This document shows positions 33,280 to 45,421 of a stretch of DNA of 64,000 nt, piece by piece. Location: NCBI GenBank assembly GCA_027563935.2, contig JANVAS020000203.1, forward strand, positions 5,580,001 through 5,644,000, in the 5' to 3' direction. This DNA is from Costus lasius. Lineage: Eukaryota > Streptophyta > Magnoliopsida > Zingiberales > Costaceae. A program made the position numbers and the translations under genes. The number at the start of each line of letters is the position of its first letter. Positions within the stretch are counted from its first letter, which is position 1. Under the pieces are notes generated by a model. That model saw nothing but the letters and a program-made list of their open reading frames with translations, ran no database searches and was not told the origin of the DNA.

Positions 33280-33676
33280 AAATACGGCAGTGTAATGTCT
33301 TACGGCACCGCCGTAAAATTATGACTGCTCTCGGGTTAAAGCTGGATCAGAAATACAGTACCGTAAAGCAGTTTACGGTGCTGCCATAAAATCTCGGCAG
33401 TGTTCTGTTCAAAAACGACTCAGAAATATGGTACCGTGTAATCTGTTATGGTACTGCCGTAAAAATCAAGGAGCGAATTTTTTTTTCTAAAATACGGTAC
33501 CGTAAACTAACTTATGACGGTGCCGTAAAAACGAGGAGACTCTCTGGTTGATTTGTGCAACAAAATACGGTACCGTGTAACTATTTACGGTAGTGCCGTA
33601 ATTTCATCACAACCCTCTGGTGGAAAGTGAACCGAAAATACGGTACCGTAACAGACTTTACAGTAGTATCGTATTT
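33280..33676 (-). repeat. Six-unit tandem array of about 73 bp hairpin repeats
   Basis: Unit starts (aaatac or aaatat) lie at 33280, 33351, 33424, 33490, 33563 and 33636, spaced 71, 73, 66, 73 and 73 bp. Each unit holds a self-complementary core such as atacggtaccgtaa, 5-8 unlike bases, then ttacggtactgccgtaa, so each can fold into a roughly 40 nt hairpin on either strand. The joining sequences differ more than the hairpins. It lies in the 3' region of E2 between pol and ORF-1. Confidence 0.85.
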
Positions 33677-33796
33677 TGCATCAAATCATGATTTTCCTAC
33701 AAAAATAAAAGAAAAATTAGTCCTAAGCAAAAATTGAAACAAATAGAGGTTAGAAAGCTTGGGTTGCCTCCCAAGAAGCGCTAATTTTAATGGTCC
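33677..33796 (-). other. Post-pol signature region of E2
   Basis: It contains gggttgcctccc (33761-33772; gggaggcaaccc on the element strand) right after the pol stop, as in the Athila element at 3676-3687. No gene is seen. Confidence 0.65.
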
Positions 33797-34566
33797 TTAG
33801 CTTGACCCTTTCACTCTTGGATTCGCTTGTATTTCATCAAGTAGATAATTCTCCCCTTCATCAATCTGATTTCCATGATAGTAGTGTTTCAATCTCTGTC
33901 CATTAACTTTGAATACTCCTTTCTCTTCACTCCATATGTCGACGGCTCCGTACGGATAAGTCTTCTACACCTGAAAAGGCCCAGACCATCGAGACTTAAG
34001 TTTACTAGGAAAAAGTCTCAATCTAGAATTAAACAAGAGAACGAAGTCACCTGGTTGAAATTCTTTTCTGAATACGTGTTGATCATGCCATCTCTTGGTC
34101 CTCTCCTTGTAGATCTTTGCATTTTCATAAGCAGAGAGTCTAATTTCATCAAGTTCACTCAATTGCAGTTTCCTCTTTTCACTTGCACTCTTCAACTCAA
34201 AATTTAATGCTCTGATTGCCCAGAATGCTTTATGCTCGAGTTCTACAGGAAGGTGACATGATTTGCCATAAACCAATTGAAATGGTGACATACCTATTGG
34301 TGTTTTGAAAGCAATCCGGTATGCCCAAAGTGCATCATCGAGCTTGAGCGCCCAGTCCTTCCTTGTTCTTGACACTGTCTTTTCCAATATCCCTTTAATT
34401 TCTCTGTTAGATATCTCCACTTGTCCACTTGTTTGGGGATGGTAAGGTGTTGCAACTCTATAATTTACCCCATATTTTCTAAGTAAGGCTGAAAATTTGT
34501 GTACAATGAAGTGGGATCCTCCATCACTAATCACAACTCGTGGTACTCCAAAGCGTGGGAAGATAA
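33797..34566 (-). pseudogene. Integrase core and C-terminus of E2
   Basis: Minus-strand reading from 34566: [18 protein letters not shown] (second catalytic Asp in SDGG), [17 protein letters not shown] (catalytic Glu), [37 protein letters not shown], then the C-terminal part [18 protein letters not shown] stop at 33965-33967 follows, then YGAVDIW and VFKVNGQRLKHY to the normal end, TAA at 33797-33799. The copia solo LTR separates it from the integrase start. Motifs are of the Tat/Athila type. It would join element DNA to the chromosome; it is inactive here. Confidence 0.9.
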
Positions 34567-36227
34567 TGTTGGGGTATGCCCTTAAGGCTAATGTTTGAGG
34601 CCTTGGGATTGTATAAGTATCATGTAATAAACTCTTATGTTTATAAAGGCATGGTTATTATTCAGGTTGTTACCTTGTCTGCTGTAATAAGTGTACTTCT
34701 GAATAATGTCTCAAAGCTGTTCAGCTAGGCTGACAGGCTATATGTCCTTAGTCGAGATATCTTGGTGAACATGAGACAGCCTTGATATGATTGAGACTAA
34801 TATGTGTGCTAATCTTATAGGATGCTTCGAGCATGGAATAAGATGTAGACTCATGGGTACATTGGATGTACTGGACAGACCCTTCTAGGATATTCAATTG
34901 TTTGTCACAATGTGAATAATCCTTGAAAGCAGCAAGTGGCACATTTTCCTTTGACTTGAGATCACTTGTGTTTCTAAATGATGATTGTCATTGTTTTGAG
35001 GTAGTTCAATATCATTTGAAACATAATGATTATAGACTATCTTGGATGATGAGCTTGAGTCAGGTTAGGGCACTTGTGATGTTCTAGAGGGCCCCCCTGT
35101 ATGAGATGATTGAGATAGTGTATGGCCATACCCAGATGACTATGTTCATCTGATCTAATCATGCTCATAGTATTGGAGTTACAGGCTTGACATGCTTGTC
35201 CAATAAGAACATCCAGTGGCAAAGGAAACATGCATGCCTCGTGAGTTTGATTCACACTTGTGCCATGGTTTGGGTGAAGTCTTGGAAGACTATTTCCTTT
35301 ATATCGGGAGACAGTGATGTGTTGCTAGATACCCCTCACTGATCGTGATAACGTAAGTTATCGTTACCGACATTTAAAGGAAACCCTCAGGGTCGCACAA
35401 TTTGTTGATATGGCTTTCTTGAGTCAGATCGTGTGGACTGAATTGTTTTGATTCAGTTTAAAGGGATTTAAACTCTGATTGTAAGTGAGATCTGGTCTGA
35501 TCATGTTTGATTGATTAGGGCTTGAGATCGGTAAGCTTCGATCGAGAGAGGAGATGCTAGATCGGTGAGATCAAGAGCACCAGGAGATGAACGGTTAGAT
35601 CTTGAGCCATTAGGTTCATAGAAGGTCTAGACCATGTATTGGCTTGGCTTGGTTTGATTTTGGTCTTTGAGCCAAATCGAATTGAACCATAGATTGAACC
35701 GGTTCACTATGTGAACGCATGGTTCATGAAGGGAGGCGTTTTGGCGTTGAAGCATGGCTTCATGACTTTCCATTTTGGGAAGTCATGTAACGCCATTTTC
35801 ATAATATCGCCTAAACGCATTTGCGTTTTGGTCTTGGACATTGCTTGCTTGCCATCTCGTGTGGAAGGAAGTGAACGACAAGGAAGAGCGCTCGGCCAAG
35901 GAAGCATCTCATCATCCTACCATTCGATCAAGGACATCTTGTAGATCCTTGCTAGCACAAGGAGATCCAAGGAGAAGCCATCTTCACCTTGTGTGCGATT
36001 ATCTTTGGAGAAGGAGCACTTGCGCCTTTGCTTCCAAGATTCCATCTAACCGTGATGGCTATGGTATGGATCTCAACTTCATCAAAGTTGATCATGTGTT
36101 CATGCTAAGATCTTGAAAACCCTTGCTTCCGCTTGCGATTTTTCATGCGCCACCCCCTTAGGGTTTTCGCCCCCCCTCTTGAAAGGGGTTTTATCTGCTT
36201 GCGCTCCCCCTTGAAGGGGACCCTTCA
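34567..36227 (+). mobile_element. Solo copia LTR (S) with 5 bp target duplication GATAA
   Basis: The LTR is 1661 bp, starts TGTTGGGGTATGCCC and ends GGGGACCCTTCA, flanked by gataa at 34562-34566 and 36228-36232. It splits the E2 integrase. It belongs to the same family as the LTRs of A-D, and its end (ctcccccttgaaggggaccc) is of the A type. It contains gataacgtaagttatc at 35347-35362. No internal region is present, so it arose by LTR-LTR recombination. Confidence 0.93.
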
Positions 36228-37142
36228 GATAACTCTTTTAAATAGTTTCACCACAACCCTAGAATCATTAGTGGGAGAAGCAATGGCTTCTACCCACTTG
36301 GAAACATAATCTACCGCCACGTGTATATAATTATTCCCTCCAGATGATGGAAAAGGTCCCATGAAAGCAATACCCCAAACATAAAAAATTTCATCTTCTC
36401 AATACCCCAAGTATGGTGGACAATGGCATCTCATTCCTTCTATTTATGTTCCCCATCCTTTGACAATTATCACAAGACATTATAAAATTCCTTGCATCCT
36501 TAAATGATGTGGGCCAATAAAATCCAAATTGTAGTACCTTGAAAACTATCTTCTCAGTACTAGCATGTCCCCCATATGATGATCCATGACACTATGATAA
36601 TATGTCTTTCATTTCTTCTTCGGGGATACATCTCCTAAATATTCCATCTGCACATCTTTTGAACACATAAGGCTTATCCCAAAAATAGTGTTTAACATCT
36701 GCTAAAAATATTTTCTTGCCTTGGTAACTCAAATCAATAGGAAATATATTAGCAACTAGATAATTTACAATATCTGCATACCAAGGGGCCTTAAATTGTT
36801 CAATCCTCATCAGTTGTTCCTGAGGAAAGGAATCATTAATATCACCTTCTGTATCTTCTACAATCATCCTTGAAAGGTGGTCTGCAACTAAATTCTCAGT
36901 TCCTTTCTTATCTTTGATTTCCAGATCAAATTCTTGCAGAAGCAAAATCCATCTGAACAACTATGGCTTACTGTCCTTCTTCTACATCAAATATTTAACT
37001 GCAACATGATCAGTATATACTACAACTTTTGAATTTATCAAGTAAGATCTGAATTTGTCAAATGCAAAAACTATAGCCAACAACTCCATCTCAGTAGTGG
37101 TGTAACTCCTCTGTGTTTCATCTAAAGCTTTGCTGGCATAAG
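36228..37142 (-). pseudogene. RNase H and integrase N-terminus of E2
   Basis: From 37142 the minus strand reads YASKALDETQRSYTTTEMEL, VVYTDHVAVKYLM, then after a stop [14 protein letters not shown] and NLVADHLSR (end of RNase H). The integrase linker follows, then CHGSSYGGH, FYWPTSFKDARNF, CDNCQRMGNINRR (zinc finger), [12 protein letters not shown] and [12 protein letters not shown]. In the first core motif the family has WGIDFMGPF, so the first catalytic aspartate is Ala here. Several stops and frame breaks occur. The upstream end at 37142 is cut by Del-type LTR fragment F; the downstream end by solo LTR S. Confidence 0.88.
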
Positions 37143-37965
37143 TGTAACGCCCCCTCAGAATAAACCCCAATCACAGACAGAAACCGCGGAAGATAGGGAA
37201 CGTCACACACAAACAACAATACAGATGCTAGGGAATAATAGATTACAGAAACCGATTCGGAAAATTTCGGCAGCATGTCACCAGAAAAAACTAAGAAAAG
37301 TCCTGTACATGCTCCATAATATCACAATGTGGGTCGACATGCCGACCACAAACTGAAACACACCATTTCGAAAACAAAATTCTCAATCCTTAACACAACA
37401 TCAAACTAATAAACCACGATAATCGAATAACACTGGACAATACAGAATTCACTGAAAACAAGCTTAAGCCCTCGGTTTAACAGTCGTATCAAAACCAAAT
37501 GCCAACCCGGCAACAATATCACAGTAATCGAAAATCAGCAAACCAGCCACATCCGGCTAACATGTCCATAAACAAAATCATAAGAACCCTGGCCACATCC
37601 GGCCCTCAAAAAGCACAGGCTCGCAGGCCCCAAAATATCAAGTCAGAAAACTAAACATCCGCTCAGGCTTTAGGCTCCTGCCCTGCATCTGGAAATATCG
37701 TGGAATGAGCTACACGGCTCAGTGAGTAGATAGTCTCGTTCGACCATCCACTAATATACAATCAAAAATAGATGCAGATATCTTTTCAAAACTTTTAACG
37801 GAAGATTGCAAAGTATGATACATAATAAAACCGATAACCATAAATCACAATCATGATCAGAAAACAATACACCCACAACCCCGGGCAACAAGACCGCAAA
37901 ACAACCTATCCGGCTAACAAACTAAGACTCACACAACTATTGTCTAGTGATTTCAGAATTGTCTA
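37143..37965 (-). mobile_element. Del/Tekay-type LTR fragment F, minus orientation
   Basis: The plus strand begins TGTAACGCCCCCTCAGAA; the reverse complement ends ttctgagggggcgttaca, close to the Y LTR end ttctgagggatgttaca. Reversed, it also shows ctactcactgagccgtgtag, matching the tactcactgagc block of Y. Only the last 0.8 kb of the LTR is left, and at about 37965 it runs into the leader of copia B. The preceding ataag (37138-37142) would be the target sequence; its partner is lost. It holds no gene. Confidence 0.72.
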
Positions 37966-38177
37966 TTATCTCGCCTGAGCGGGACGCGGAGACCAAGTAT
38001 GAAATCTGGATCCCATCTCACTAAAAGAGTTCTACTCTTTCGGGCTGTTTTGCTGGATTTTTCAGCCAGATAAAATAGTGAGAAAAAGAATCATTCTTAA
38101 GTCCTGAATTGATTCTTTACATTGATACTGACCTTGCTGTTCTTGCATTGTTGTAGATTCCTGCAGCAACGAACACC

Positions 38178-41100
38178 ATGAGCTTCAATGTGCGATCCCT
38201 ACTGGAAAGAGAGAAGTTTGCTGGGCCGAACTTCTCAGACTGGTTCGGACACCTTAAGATTGTTCTTAAGGCAGAGAGGAAACTGTATGTCCTCGAGACG
38301 GCGATACCGCCTCAGCCCGCTCCGAACGCCGCAAGGGCGGTTCGGGAAGCTTATGAAAAGCACGTCAATGATAGCATTGATGTCGCTTGCCTGATGCTAG
38401 CGTCTATGACGCCACCGCTGCAGCGTCAGCATGAGGATATGTCTGCAATAGACATGATAGCAAACCTCAAGATGCTGTATGCTGCACAGGCGAGGACAGA
38501 ACGCTATAATCTGACAAAGCTGTTCTTTCAGAGCAAACTGGCTGAAGGGAGCCCAGTGGGAGCTCACGTGCTCAAGATGATTGGGCACAAGGAGGCTCTA
38601 GAGAAACTGGGGCATACCATCAACCAGGAGCTTGCTGTAGACATTATTCTGCAGTCTCTCCCGCCCTTTTTCGATGCGTTCATTATTAACTTTAATATGA
38701 ACAAAATCGATTGTACTCCGGCAGAGCTGCTGAACATGCTCTTGACTACTGAGGAGACTCTGAAGGGAAAGCCTTCGACCTCTGTCTTAATGGTTCCTTC
38801 TAGGAACAAGAAGAAGGGGAAGAAGGGCAAGGCCCCAGTCAAGAGTTACAGCAAGGCTCTGAAGCAAAAAGTTAAGCGGTCAAAGGAATACAGATGTTTC
38901 CACTGTGGCCAGCTGGGTCACTGGAAAAAGGACTGTAAAGCGCTCCAAGGAGATAAGAGGGGAAGCATCGCTTCTGGCTCAGGTATATACGTGACGGAAG
39001 TCATGGTTTCATCTTCTTCTATATCATGGGTGTTGGACACTGCATGTGGAGTTCACATTTGTTCAAATGTACAGGAACTCAAGAGAAGAAGACAGGTGGG
39101 ACAGCATGAGGTGGACCTACGAGTTGGAAACGGGGCACGGGTTGCTGCTGTTGCTGTAGGAGACTATTTCATCTCTTTGCCATCTGGGCTTGTATTAGAA
39201 CTAAACAGTTGTTACTTTGTTCCCAGCATTACTAAGAATATTATCTCCATTCCTGCTCTTGTCAGGAAGGGATTTTCCTTTGAATGCAATATTTCAAAGT
39301 GTGTTTTATCTTTTGATAATATTGTTTATGCTACTGGTTCAATTAACAATGGGTTATTCATGTTGGACATGGAATGTTCTATACACAATATTGATATTAA
39401 GAAAGCCAAGTATGCTGATGACAGCACCTTGCTATGGCATAGTCGTTTAGGCCATATTAACAAGAAGCGCATTAAGCGGTTGCATGATCATGGACTGCTG
39501 GGATCATTCTCCTATGAGGAGATTGATACATGCAAGGCTTGTTTAATGGGTAAAATGACGAAGCCAACTTTTTCTAACAAAGGTCAAAGGGCTTCAGGTT
39601 TACTTGACCTTATACACAGTGATGTGTGTGGGCCATTTAGTAAACATGCCAGAGGTGGCTATCAGTACTTCATTACCTTTACTGATGATTTCAGTAGGTA
39701 TGGTTATGTCTATCTGATGAGACATAAAAGTGAATCTTTTGACAAGTTCAAAGAGTTCAAGAATGAAGTACAGAATCAGCTAGGCCGAAATATCAAGGCA
39801 CTTCGTTCTGATCGAGGTGGAGAATACTTGAGTCATGCGTTTACTGACTATCTGAAGGAGTGTGGGATTATCTCACAGCTCACTCCGCCAGGAACACCGC
39901 AATGGAATGGTGTGTCCGAGAGGAGAAATAGAACGTTACTTGATATGGTTTGTTCTATGATGAGTCAGGCTACTCTTCCATATTCCTTTTGGGGATTTGC
40001 ACTGGAGACAGCTGCAAAGGTACTAAACCGAGTGCCATCCAAGGCAGTTTCTAAGACTCCATATGAGTTATGGTATGGGAAACAGCCGAGCTTGACATTT
40101 ATCAGGATCTGGGGATGCGAGGCTTATGTCAAAAAGCTGGCCTCTGGGAAACTAGAGAGCAGATCTGACAAATGTATCATTGTCGGTTACCCTAAGGAAA
40201 CTAAGGGTTATTATTTCTTCGATCCCAAAGAGAACAAGGTATTTGTTGCTCGGACGGCCATATTTCTTGAGAAGGAGTTTCTTCTGCAAGAGGCCAGTGG
40301 GAGAGAAATAAAGCTGGATGAGAATCCAGAGGAAGGACAAAGTAGTCAAGCATAGTTGGATGAGCCTGAGCCGGTAGATCAGGTCATTGAACAACCTGAG
40401 GCTCAGATATCACGGGAACCGCGAAGATCGGGAAGGATCCGTCGACAGCCTAAGCGCTATGACGGAGTCTACATCATTGATAATGATGAACCCCTCACTT
40501 ATGCGGATGCGGTCAGTGGACCGGAGTCAGCGAGATGGCTTGAAGCTATGCGCGCCGAGATGGACTCCATGTCAGATAACCAAGTCTGGGATTTGGTTGA
40601 TCCGCCTCCGGGAGTTATCTTTATAGGCTGTAAATGGATCTTCAAGAAGAAGATTGACATGGATGGTAACGTGGTTACCTATAAAGGCAGGCTAGTTGCG
40701 AAAGGTTTCAAACAAATCTACGGGATAGATTATGATGAAACTTTCTCACCTGTAGCCATGTTTAAGTCTATTCGGATTCTTTTCGCAATAGCTGCATATT
40801 ATGATTATGAGATCTGGCAGATGGATGAGAAGACAGCTTTCCTTAATGGAAATCTGGATGAGGATGTGTATATGACACAACCAGAAGGTTTCACTAATCC
40901 ATCAGATCGTCATAAGATATGCAAGTTAAAGAAGTCTATTTATGGACTTAAACAAGCATCAAGAAGCTGGAATATTCGTTTTGATGAATGAATCTCTGAG
41001 TTTGGTTTTATCAAGAATGAGGATGACCCGTGTGTATATAAGAGGTTTAGTGGGAGCGTGATTACTTTCCTAGTCCTCTACGTCGATGATATCTTGATCA

Positions 41101-42062
41101 TTGGAAATGACATTCCTGAAATGCATGTGGTTAAGGCATGGTTAAGAAAGTGTTTCCAGATGAAAGATCTAGGAGAAGCAGCCTATGTATTAGGTGTGAA
41201 GATCTACAGGGATAGATCTAAGAGGCTTCTCGGGCTATGCCAGAGTACTTACATCGATAAAGTCCTGGAGAGATTTCATTTAGAGAATTCTAAAAGAGGA
41301 TATCTTCCAGTCAGACATGGTCTGAATCTTTCGAAGAGTCAGTGTCCACTAACACAGACTGAGAAAGATGAAATGGACAATACGCCTTATGCTTCGGCTA
41401 TTGGGTCCATTATGTATGCGATGTTGTGTACTAGCCCAGACGTCGCTTACGGGTTAAGCGTGACCAGTCGGTTCCAAGGTAATCCAGGTATGACGCACTG
41501 GATTGCAGTCAAGAACATTTTAAAATATCTGCGGAGGACCAAAGATATGTTCTTGATATATGGTGGTCAGGAAGAACTCAGTATTGAAGGATATACTGAC
41601 GCTTCGTTCCAGTCTGACCAGGATGATTTCCGATCGCAATCAGGCTATGTTTTTAGCTTGAATGGAGGAGCAGTGGTGTGGAAGAGTTTCAAACAGTCAA
41701 CTGTTGCTGATTCCACAACAGAAGCCGAGTATGTTGCAGCCTCGGAAGCATCCAAGGAGGCAGTATGGATTCGTAAGTTCGTGAGAGAACTTGGTGTTGT
41801 TCCTTCGAGTGCAGATCCTTTGGTTATCTTCTGTGATAACACTGGAGCAATCGCACAAGCAAAGGAACCACGGTCGCACCAGAAGTCCAAGCACATACAG
41901 AGACGGTTTCACTTGATCCGGGAGATCATAGATCGTGGCGAGATCAAAGTCTGCAAGGTTCATACAGATGACAATCTGGCAGACCCGCTTACCAAGCCTC
42001 TGGCGCAGCAGAAGCATGAGAAGCACTGTAATAATATGGGTTTGAGATTTCTCAACCATTAG
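38178..42062 (+). pseudogene. Copia B polyprotein, two in-frame stops
   Basis: The frame starts at the ATG at 38178 (MSFNVRSLLEREKF), the same start as in D, and stays in one frame to 42062 (GLRFLNH). It is interrupted by TAG at 40353-40355, between integrase and RT, and TGA at 40989-40991, inside RT. All domains are present in order: gag, CCHC knuckle CFHCGQLGHWKKDC, protease LDTACG, integrase zinc finger and D,D-35-E core, RT with LYVDDILIIGND and RNase H with TTEAEYVA. One RT residue is odd: QMDEKTAF, where D has QMDVKTAF. There is no frameshift, so few mutations separate it from an open frame, yet as it stands it makes only gag-protease-integrase. Confidence 0.95.
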
Positions 42063-42071
42063 ATTAAGTGC

Positions 42072-42082
42072 AAGTGGGAGAT
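42072..42082 (+). other. Polypurine tract of copia B
   Basis: aagtgggagat directly before the LTR; it primes plus-strand DNA synthesis. The identical sequence, reversed, is at 18359-18369 (A), 45402-45412 (C) and 56656-56666 (D). Confidence 0.85.
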
Positions 42083-43760
42083 TGTTGGGGTATGCCCTTA
42101 AGGCTAATGTTTGAGGCCTTGGGAATGTATCAGTATCATGTAATAAACTCTTATGTTTATAAAGGCATGGTTGTTATTCAGTTTGTTACATTGTCTGCTG
42201 CAATAATTGTACTTCTGAATAATGTCTCAAAGCTGTTCAGCTGGGCTGACATGCTATAAAGTCCTTAGTCGAGATATCTTGGTGAACATGAGACAGCCTT
42301 GATATGGTTAAGACTAATATGTGTTCTAATCTTATAGGATGCTTCGAGCATGGAATAAGATGTAGACTCATGGGTACATTGGATGTACTGGACAGACCCT
42401 ACTAGGTTATTCAATTGCTTGTCACAATGTGAATAATCCTTGATTGCAACAAGTGGCACATGTCCTCTGACTTGAGATCACTTGTGTTTCTAAATGATGA
42501 TTGTCATTGTTTTGAGGTGGTTCAATATCATTTGAAACATAATGATTATAGACTATCTTGGATGGTGAGCTTGAGTCAGGTTAGGGCACTAGTGATAGAC
42601 ATAGGATTGCCGTCTCCTTAATTGGAGTGTGATGTTCTAAAGGGCCCCCTGGATGAGATGATTGAGAAAAGAGTATGGCCATACCCAGGTGACTATGTTC
42701 ATCTGATCTAATCATGCTCATCATATTGGAGTTACAAGCTTGACACGCTTGTCCAATAAGAACATCCAGTGGCAAAGGAAACATGTATGCCTTGTGAGTT
42801 GATTCACACTTGTGCTGTGGTTTGGGTGTAGTCTTGGAAGACTCTTTCCTTTATATCGGGAGACAGTGATGTGTTGCTAGATACCCCTCACTGATCGTGA
42901 TAACGTGAGTTATCGTTACCGACATTTAAAGGAAACCCTCAGGGTCGCACAATTTGATGATATGGCTTACTTAAGTCAGATCGTGTGGACTGAATTATTC
43001 AGGTTCAGTTTAAAGGGATTTAATCTCTGATTGTAAGTGAGATCTGGTCTGATCATGTTTGATTGATTAGGGCTTGAGATCGGTAAGCTTCGATCGAGAG
43101 AATGGATGCTAGATCAGTGAGATCAGCAGCATCGAGAGATCGACGGTCAGATCAAGAGCCTTAGGGTTTAATAGGATCTGGACTAATGGCTTGGGTTGAT
43201 TGGTCTTTGAACCAAACCAAATTGAACCGGCTCATTGAGTGAGCGCATGGTTCAAGAGAAGATGAGTTTGCGCATGGGGTGAACCCATGATCGCATGAAC
43301 GTTTGGGGTTTACTAAATTTAGAAGCCATGACTTCTAAACGTGGGAACGCCTCACATTCACGTCTAAGACGCTTTCATCTCTCGTCTCTCCTCATCTCTC
43401 GTCGCCAACAAGCTCTCTTGAGAGTGGTAAAGAGGTTGACGAAAAAGGAGAAGGAAGAAATCGCCAAGCAAAGGATTCTCTTCCCTTCCATACGACAAGG
43501 ACCTCTTGGAGCCTTGCTAGCACAAGGAGCACCAAGAGAAGAGTAGGCGACATCAATTGTGTGCGTCACCTTAGGAGAAGGAGCATTTGCGCCTTTCCTT
43601 CCTAGACACCATCTAAGCGATGGCAATGGTAATAATCATTTTTCCATTGAAAGTTGAATATATTACATGCTATGCGATCCTGTTAGAAACCCTTGATTCC
43701 GCTAGAGTTTTGTTGCGCCTCCTATTAGGGTTTCGCCCCCCTTATTATAGGGGACTTTCA
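42083..43760 (+). repeat. 3' LTR of copia B
   Basis: The LTR is 1678 bp, TGTTGGGGTATGCCC ... GGGGACTTTCA. The end has a ccccccttattataggggac hairpin (43735-43753) of the C type. The inverted repeat gataacgtgagttatc is at 42899-42914. It is followed directly by copia C LTR sequence, not by a target duplication. Confidence 0.92.
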
Positions 43761-45401
43761 ATGGCGCATAACAATATTTTCGCATGGGAAGCTAGGGTTT
43801 CAAGAGATCTTTATATGTCATATAATTAACTTTTAAATGATTGAATGGATGAAGAAGAACTCATACCATAGCCATCGGTTTGATGGTGCCTTGGAAGCAA
43901 AGGCGCAAATGAACCTTCTCCAAAGTTGACGCACACAAGAAGATCGATGCGCTCACTCCTTTGAATTCTTTGTGCTAGCAAAGCCTTTCGAAGGGTCCTT
44001 GTCGAATGAAAGGGATGGAGATGTTGATCACTCTTGGCCGAATCCTCCTCCTCAGTAGCTTCAAGTGCCGCCACACACAAAAGTGTCGAGAGAGAGAAGT
44101 CACGATAGGGATACGAGCGAGAATAGGATTATCCCTATTCGAACATGAGAGATCTCCAAGTGGAGATCATGGTTTCTAAAAATAGAAACCACAACTCGCT
44201 CACACGTTCACGCCATCTCCTTTTGAACCATGCGCTCATATAATGAGCCGGTTCAATTTGGTTCGGTTCAAGAACCAATCAAGCCAAGCGATCCAGTCTA
44301 GATCTTAATTAAACCCTAAGGCTCCAGATCTAACCGTTCATCTCTTGATGCTCCTGATCTCACCGATCTAGCATCCATTCTCTCAATCGAAGCTTACCGA
44401 TCTCAAGCCCTAATCAATCAAACATGATCAGATCAGATCTCACTTACAATCAGAGATTAAATCCCTTTAAACTGAACCCAAATAATTCAGTCCACACGAT
44501 CTGACTTAAGTAAGCCATATCATCAATTTGTGCGACCCTAAGGGTTTCCTTTAAACGTCGGTAACGATAACTCACGTTATCACGATCAGTGAGGGGTATC
44601 TAGCAACACATCACTGTCTCCCGATATAAAGGAAAGAGTCTTCCAAGACTACACCCAAACCACAGCACAAGTGTGAATCCAATTCACAAGGCATACATGC
44701 TTCCTTTGCCACTGGATGTTCTTATTGGACAAGCGTGTCAAGCTTGTAGCTCCAATATGATGAGCATGATTAGATCAGATGAACATAGTCATCTGGGTAT
44801 GGCCATACACTTTCTCAATCATCTCATCCAGGGGGGCCCTTTAGAACATCACACTCCTTAAACAAGGAGACGGCAATCCTATATCTATCACTAGTGCCCT
44901 AACCTGATTCAAGCTCACTATCCAAGATAGTCTATAATCATTATGTTTCAAATGATATTGAACTACCTCAAAACAATGACAATCATCATTTAGAAAACAC
45001 AAGTGATCTCAAGTCAGAGGAAATGTGCCACTTGTCGCATTCAAGGATTATTCATATTGTGATAAGCAATTGAATATCCTAGTAGGGTCTGTCCAGTACA
45101 TCCAATGTACCCATGAGTCTACATCTTATTCCATGCTCGAAGCATCCTATAAGATTAGAACACATATTAGTCTCAATCATATCAAGGCTGTCTCATGTTC
45201 ACCAAGATATCTTGACTAAGGACATAACTGCATGTCAGCCTAGCTGAACAGCTTTGAGACATTATTCAGAAGTACATTTATTGCAGCAGACAATGTAACA
45301 AACTGAATAACAACCATTGCCTTTATAAACATAAGAGTTTATACATGATACTGATACATTCCCAAGGCCTCAAACATTAGCCTTAAGGGCATACCCCAAC
45401 A
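43761..45401 (-). repeat. 3' LTR of copia C, end truncated at the B junction
   Basis: It is 1641 bp and starts at atggcgcataac, which corresponds to position 45 of the other C LTR (51133). It ends GCATACCCCAACA next to the polypurine tract. It carries gataactcacgttatc at 44566-44581. Confidence 0.92.
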
Positions 45402-45421
45402 ATCTCCCACTTGCACTTAAT

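Larger units (their letters stand above)
37966..43760 (+). mobile_element. Copia element B, 5' LTR lost
   Basis: It has 212 bp of leader, the polyprotein region (38178-42062), polypurine tract (42072-42082) and 3' LTR (42083-43760). The leader starts inside sequence found in C and D (the tctcgcctgagcgggacgcg block), so the upstream 1.6-1.7 kb of leader and the 5' LTR are deleted. Its LTR end abuts the truncated LTR of C. Confidence 0.9.
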
